Shown in pieces: positions 7,028 through 8,604 of a DNA stretch of 8,604 nucleotides (within the stretch, counting starts at the first letter, position 1; each line of letters opens with the position of its first letter). Below the pieces are notes generated by a model that was not told the DNA's origin, did not search any database, and was given only the letters and a program-made list of their open reading frames with translations. Made by a program: the position numbers and the translations under genes. The DNA lies in NCBI GenBank assembly GCA_903834675.1, contig CAILKC010000612.1, positions 1 to 8,604 of the forward strand, given 5' to 3'. The DNA is from an uncultured Victivallales bacterium (GTDB lineage Bacteria; Verrucomicrobiota; Lentisphaeria; Oligosphaerales; JAFGRS01).

Positions 7028-8329
7028 ATGGAGCTAGCGCACCGACTCGTTACCGGCGTGGGCGCCGCGGCCCTGGCCGCGGTCATGGCCGTCGCCGCGG
7101 AACCGCCGCCGACGTTCCAGCCGCTGGCTCCCCTCAACCAGTTGCCGCTGGGCGTCTGGACCGGGCAGTTGCAGAGCCTGAGCCATACCCGCGACTTCAA
7201 CCGCATCGGCGGCGAGGAGCCCTCCGGCAGCACCTCGACCCTCGCCCTGACCCTTAACTACGTCTCGCCCGAGGGGTATGGCCTGAGCCTCGGCGGCCAG
7301 TACGTGCAAAGCCAGAGCCTGTTCTCCCACAACCCCGACATCCCCATCAACAACACCTTCCACCTGCTCAACCACGCCTACCTGAACTACCGCCTGGAGG
7401 AGTTTGACCTGCCCAAGACCTCGGTCCGCGCCGGTCGTATCAAACCGGATTTCCTGATGATGAACGGCCTGGCGCCGCGGCAGAAAGCGCAGGCATTCGA
7501 GGGCGCCATGCTCCGCACCGAGGACGTCCCCGACCTCAAGCTCAGCGCGGGCTGGTTCCGCAAGTTCAGCTCCTGGTCCACCCGGCACAAGAACCGCGAC
7601 GAGGACTTCGGCTTCAACTACGAGTTCACCGACGTTGCGGACCTCGCACGACGGCCCTACGAGACCGCGGGCACCGTGTTCACCGACCTGGTCTACAGCG
7701 GCATCCCGCGTCTGCGGCTGAACCTGGGCGACTTCTATTCCGAAGACATCATGAACCTGGCCTACGCCAGTCCTACCCTCGACCTGCTTTCCTGCCTCAC
7801 CTGGACCGGCGTCTGGGCCTATGAACGCAGTACCGGCGACTGGCATGACCAGGCGGCGAATGGTGGCAAGGCTCCCGCCGACCTCGAGGCGAACTACCTG
7901 CAGACCTACCTTACCTACGAGGTGATCAAGAACCTGAAGCTCATGCCGGGCTACGCCTGCGTCCTCGGCCACAACGACGGCGCCGAGAACCACAGTTTCC
8001 AGGACCTCTTCCAGGCGGATCTGCTTCCCTTGGTGGGCCTGATCGGCCGCCCCATTGGCTATGCGGCGGGCGCGCAGATGGGCTACCTCTCTACCCTCTA
8101 CAAGCCCTGGGAACGCACCTCGGTGTGGGTCCACTACGTCTACACCGACATGGATAACGCCTACACCACCACCTACGACGGCCAGGAGATCAACCTGATC
8201 GTGGGACAGCAGTTGACCCCCGCCCTCAGCGTCACCGTCAAACTGGCCTACGCCTGGTTCAACGGCAGAAACAACACCGACAATAGCTACGGCACCGACA
8301 CCCGCCTGTTCGTCACCTACAAGTTCTGA
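7028..8329 (+). CDS. Outer-membrane beta-barrel porin, OprD-like
   Basis: This is a 433-aa predicted outer-membrane channel. Residues 1 to about 23 form a signal peptide: MELAHR, an Ala/Val-rich core, and a cleavage site near AVA-AE. The mature part has alternating amphipathic strands rich in Tyr, Leu, Gly and Asn and ends in Phe, the usual barrel-assembly signal. The block R134-AGR-IKP (134-140) through A156-F-E-G (156-159), followed by DVPDLKLSAGWF, resembles the corresponding stretch of OprD porins, so it may form a barrel for small organic substrates or oligosaccharides. ATG 7028 is chosen over GTG 6971 because GGAGAG (7015-7020) lies seven bases upstream and the signal peptide begins directly there. 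It is divergent from the GH4 gene, which fits uptake of that enzyme's substrate. The substrate is not readable from sequence. Confidence 0.75.
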   Translation: MELAHRLVTGVGAAALAAVMAVAAEPPPTFQPLAPLNQLPLGVWTGQLQSLSHTRDFNRIGGEEPSGSTSTLALTLNYVSPEGYGLSLGGQYVQSQSLFSHNPDIPINNTFHLLNHAYLNYRLEEFDLPKTSVRAGRIKPDFLMMNGLAPRQKAQAFEGAMLRTEDVPDLKLSAGWFRKFSSWSTRHKNRDEDFGFNYEFTDVADLARRPYETAGTVFTDLVYSGIPRLRLNLGDFYSEDIMNLAYASPTLDLLSCLTWTGVWAYERSTGDWHDQAANGGKAPADLEANYLQTYLTYEVIKNLKLMPGYACVLGHNDGAENHSFQDLFQADLLPLVGLIGRPIGYAAGAQMGYLSTLYKPWERTSVWVHYVYTDMDNAYTTTYDGQEINLIVGQQLTPALSVTVKLAYAWFNGRNNTDNSYGTDTRLFVTYKF

Positions 8330-8367
8330 CGCGGGGCGGTATGGACCACGGCTCAGGCGCGGCGGGT

Positions 8368-8386
8368 GGCGCCCCAGCGCCTTGTT
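8368..8386 (+). terminator. Weak candidate terminator after the porin gene
   Basis: ggcgc (8368-8372) and gcgcc (8377-8381) form a five-base GC stem with a four-base loop, followed by ttgtt. It lies about 40 bases after the porin stop and just before the right inverted-repeat arm. The stem is short and the T-tract imperfect. Confidence 0.3.
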
Positions 8387-8389
8387 CAT

Positions 8390-8604
8390 GGGCGCAGGTC
8401 AGTTCCGTAGGGGGGTGCTTGTATGAGAACCGCAGAGGGTCGGGGGCCTGCCCGCCGTGGTGGGTCGAGAGACAAGTGTCCGAGTCCCCCCCGTCAATTC
8501 GATCCCAATTTCAATCTCGATCCGCCATCCCACCGCTACGGTTTCGCGGCGGCACCACCAGCCGCGGAAGTCGCGGGTTCGCCTCTGCCTCTTCAGCCCC
8601 GAAG
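8390..8604 (-). repeat. Right arm of long imperfect inverted repeat flanking the gene cluster
   Basis: This stretch is the reverse complement of 57-191 plus 281-366, with 15 hand-counted mismatches in about 215 aligned bases. Several differences in the hexamer tract are C-to-T changes. It lacks the left arm's 89-bp segment and one 6-bp GAAATC unit. The outer end (cttcagccccgaag at 8591-8604) matches the end of the left 35-bp tandem unit, so the same tandem array probably continues past the window. It begins about 60 bases after the porin stop, and no gene is seen in 8330-8604. Confidence 0.9.

Noticed and set aside
7034..8389. 451-codon open frame on the - strand opposite the porin
   Set aside because: The + strand frame has a ribosome site, signal peptide, barrel pattern and terminal Phe. 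The opposite frame has none of these.
57..8604. Calling the whole block an insertion sequence or transposon
   Set aside because: There is no transposase, integrase or resolvase, and no target-site duplication can be checked because the outer ends are not in the window.
1..8604. Circular element with terminal repeats
   Set aside because: The terminal similarity is inverted, not direct, so it does not support circularisation or a circular contig overlap.

Overview
The window is a GC-rich piece of bacterial chromosome. It most likely comes from the Lentisphaerota/Kiritimatiellota side of the PVC superphylum. This placement is inferred from gene types: a pseudopilin with an [28 protein letters not shown] helix and an H-X9-DG signature, a cytoplasmic-looking BNR/sialidase-like protein, a GH4 glycosidase, and short tandem intergenic repeats. 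No ribosomal or other phylogenetic marker is present, so the assignment is tentative.

Layout. Positions 1-504 carry no convincing gene. They hold two 35-bp tandem repeats (1-70), the left arm of a long inverted repeat (57-366), and a good sigma70-like promoter (384-412). Four intact genes then run on the + strand: pseudopilin (505-1182), metallophosphoesterase (1223-2575), M23 metallopeptidase with two PKD-like domains (2719-4149), and a BNR/sialidase-like beta-propeller protein (4183-5406). The 143-bp gap before the M23 gene contains four copies of a 9-bp repeat (2654-2689). A GH4 glycosidase lies on the - strand (5442-6773), convergent with the sialidase-like gene. It is divergent from an outer-membrane porin-like gene (7028-8329, +). 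The right arm of the inverted repeat (8390-8604) follows and runs off the window.

How the genes may work together. The porin could admit oligosaccharides and the GH4 enzyme could split glycosides in the cytoplasm using NAD+ and a divalent metal. The sialidase-like protein and the metallophosphoesterase could act on other glycan or phosphoester substrates. The pseudopilin is the first gene of the + strand run, directly behind the promoter. None of the four + strand genes after the pilin's N-terminal helix shows a classical signal peptide. The porin does show one.

The most notable structural feature is the pair of inverted arms that closely bracket all six genes. Hand alignment gives 15 mismatches over about 215 aligned bases, plus an 89-bp and a 6-bp indel. 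There is no transposase or integrase in the window. The arms may be members of a dispersed intergenic repeat family rather than ends of a mobile element. Both window ends lie inside this repeat, as expected if an assembly broke there.
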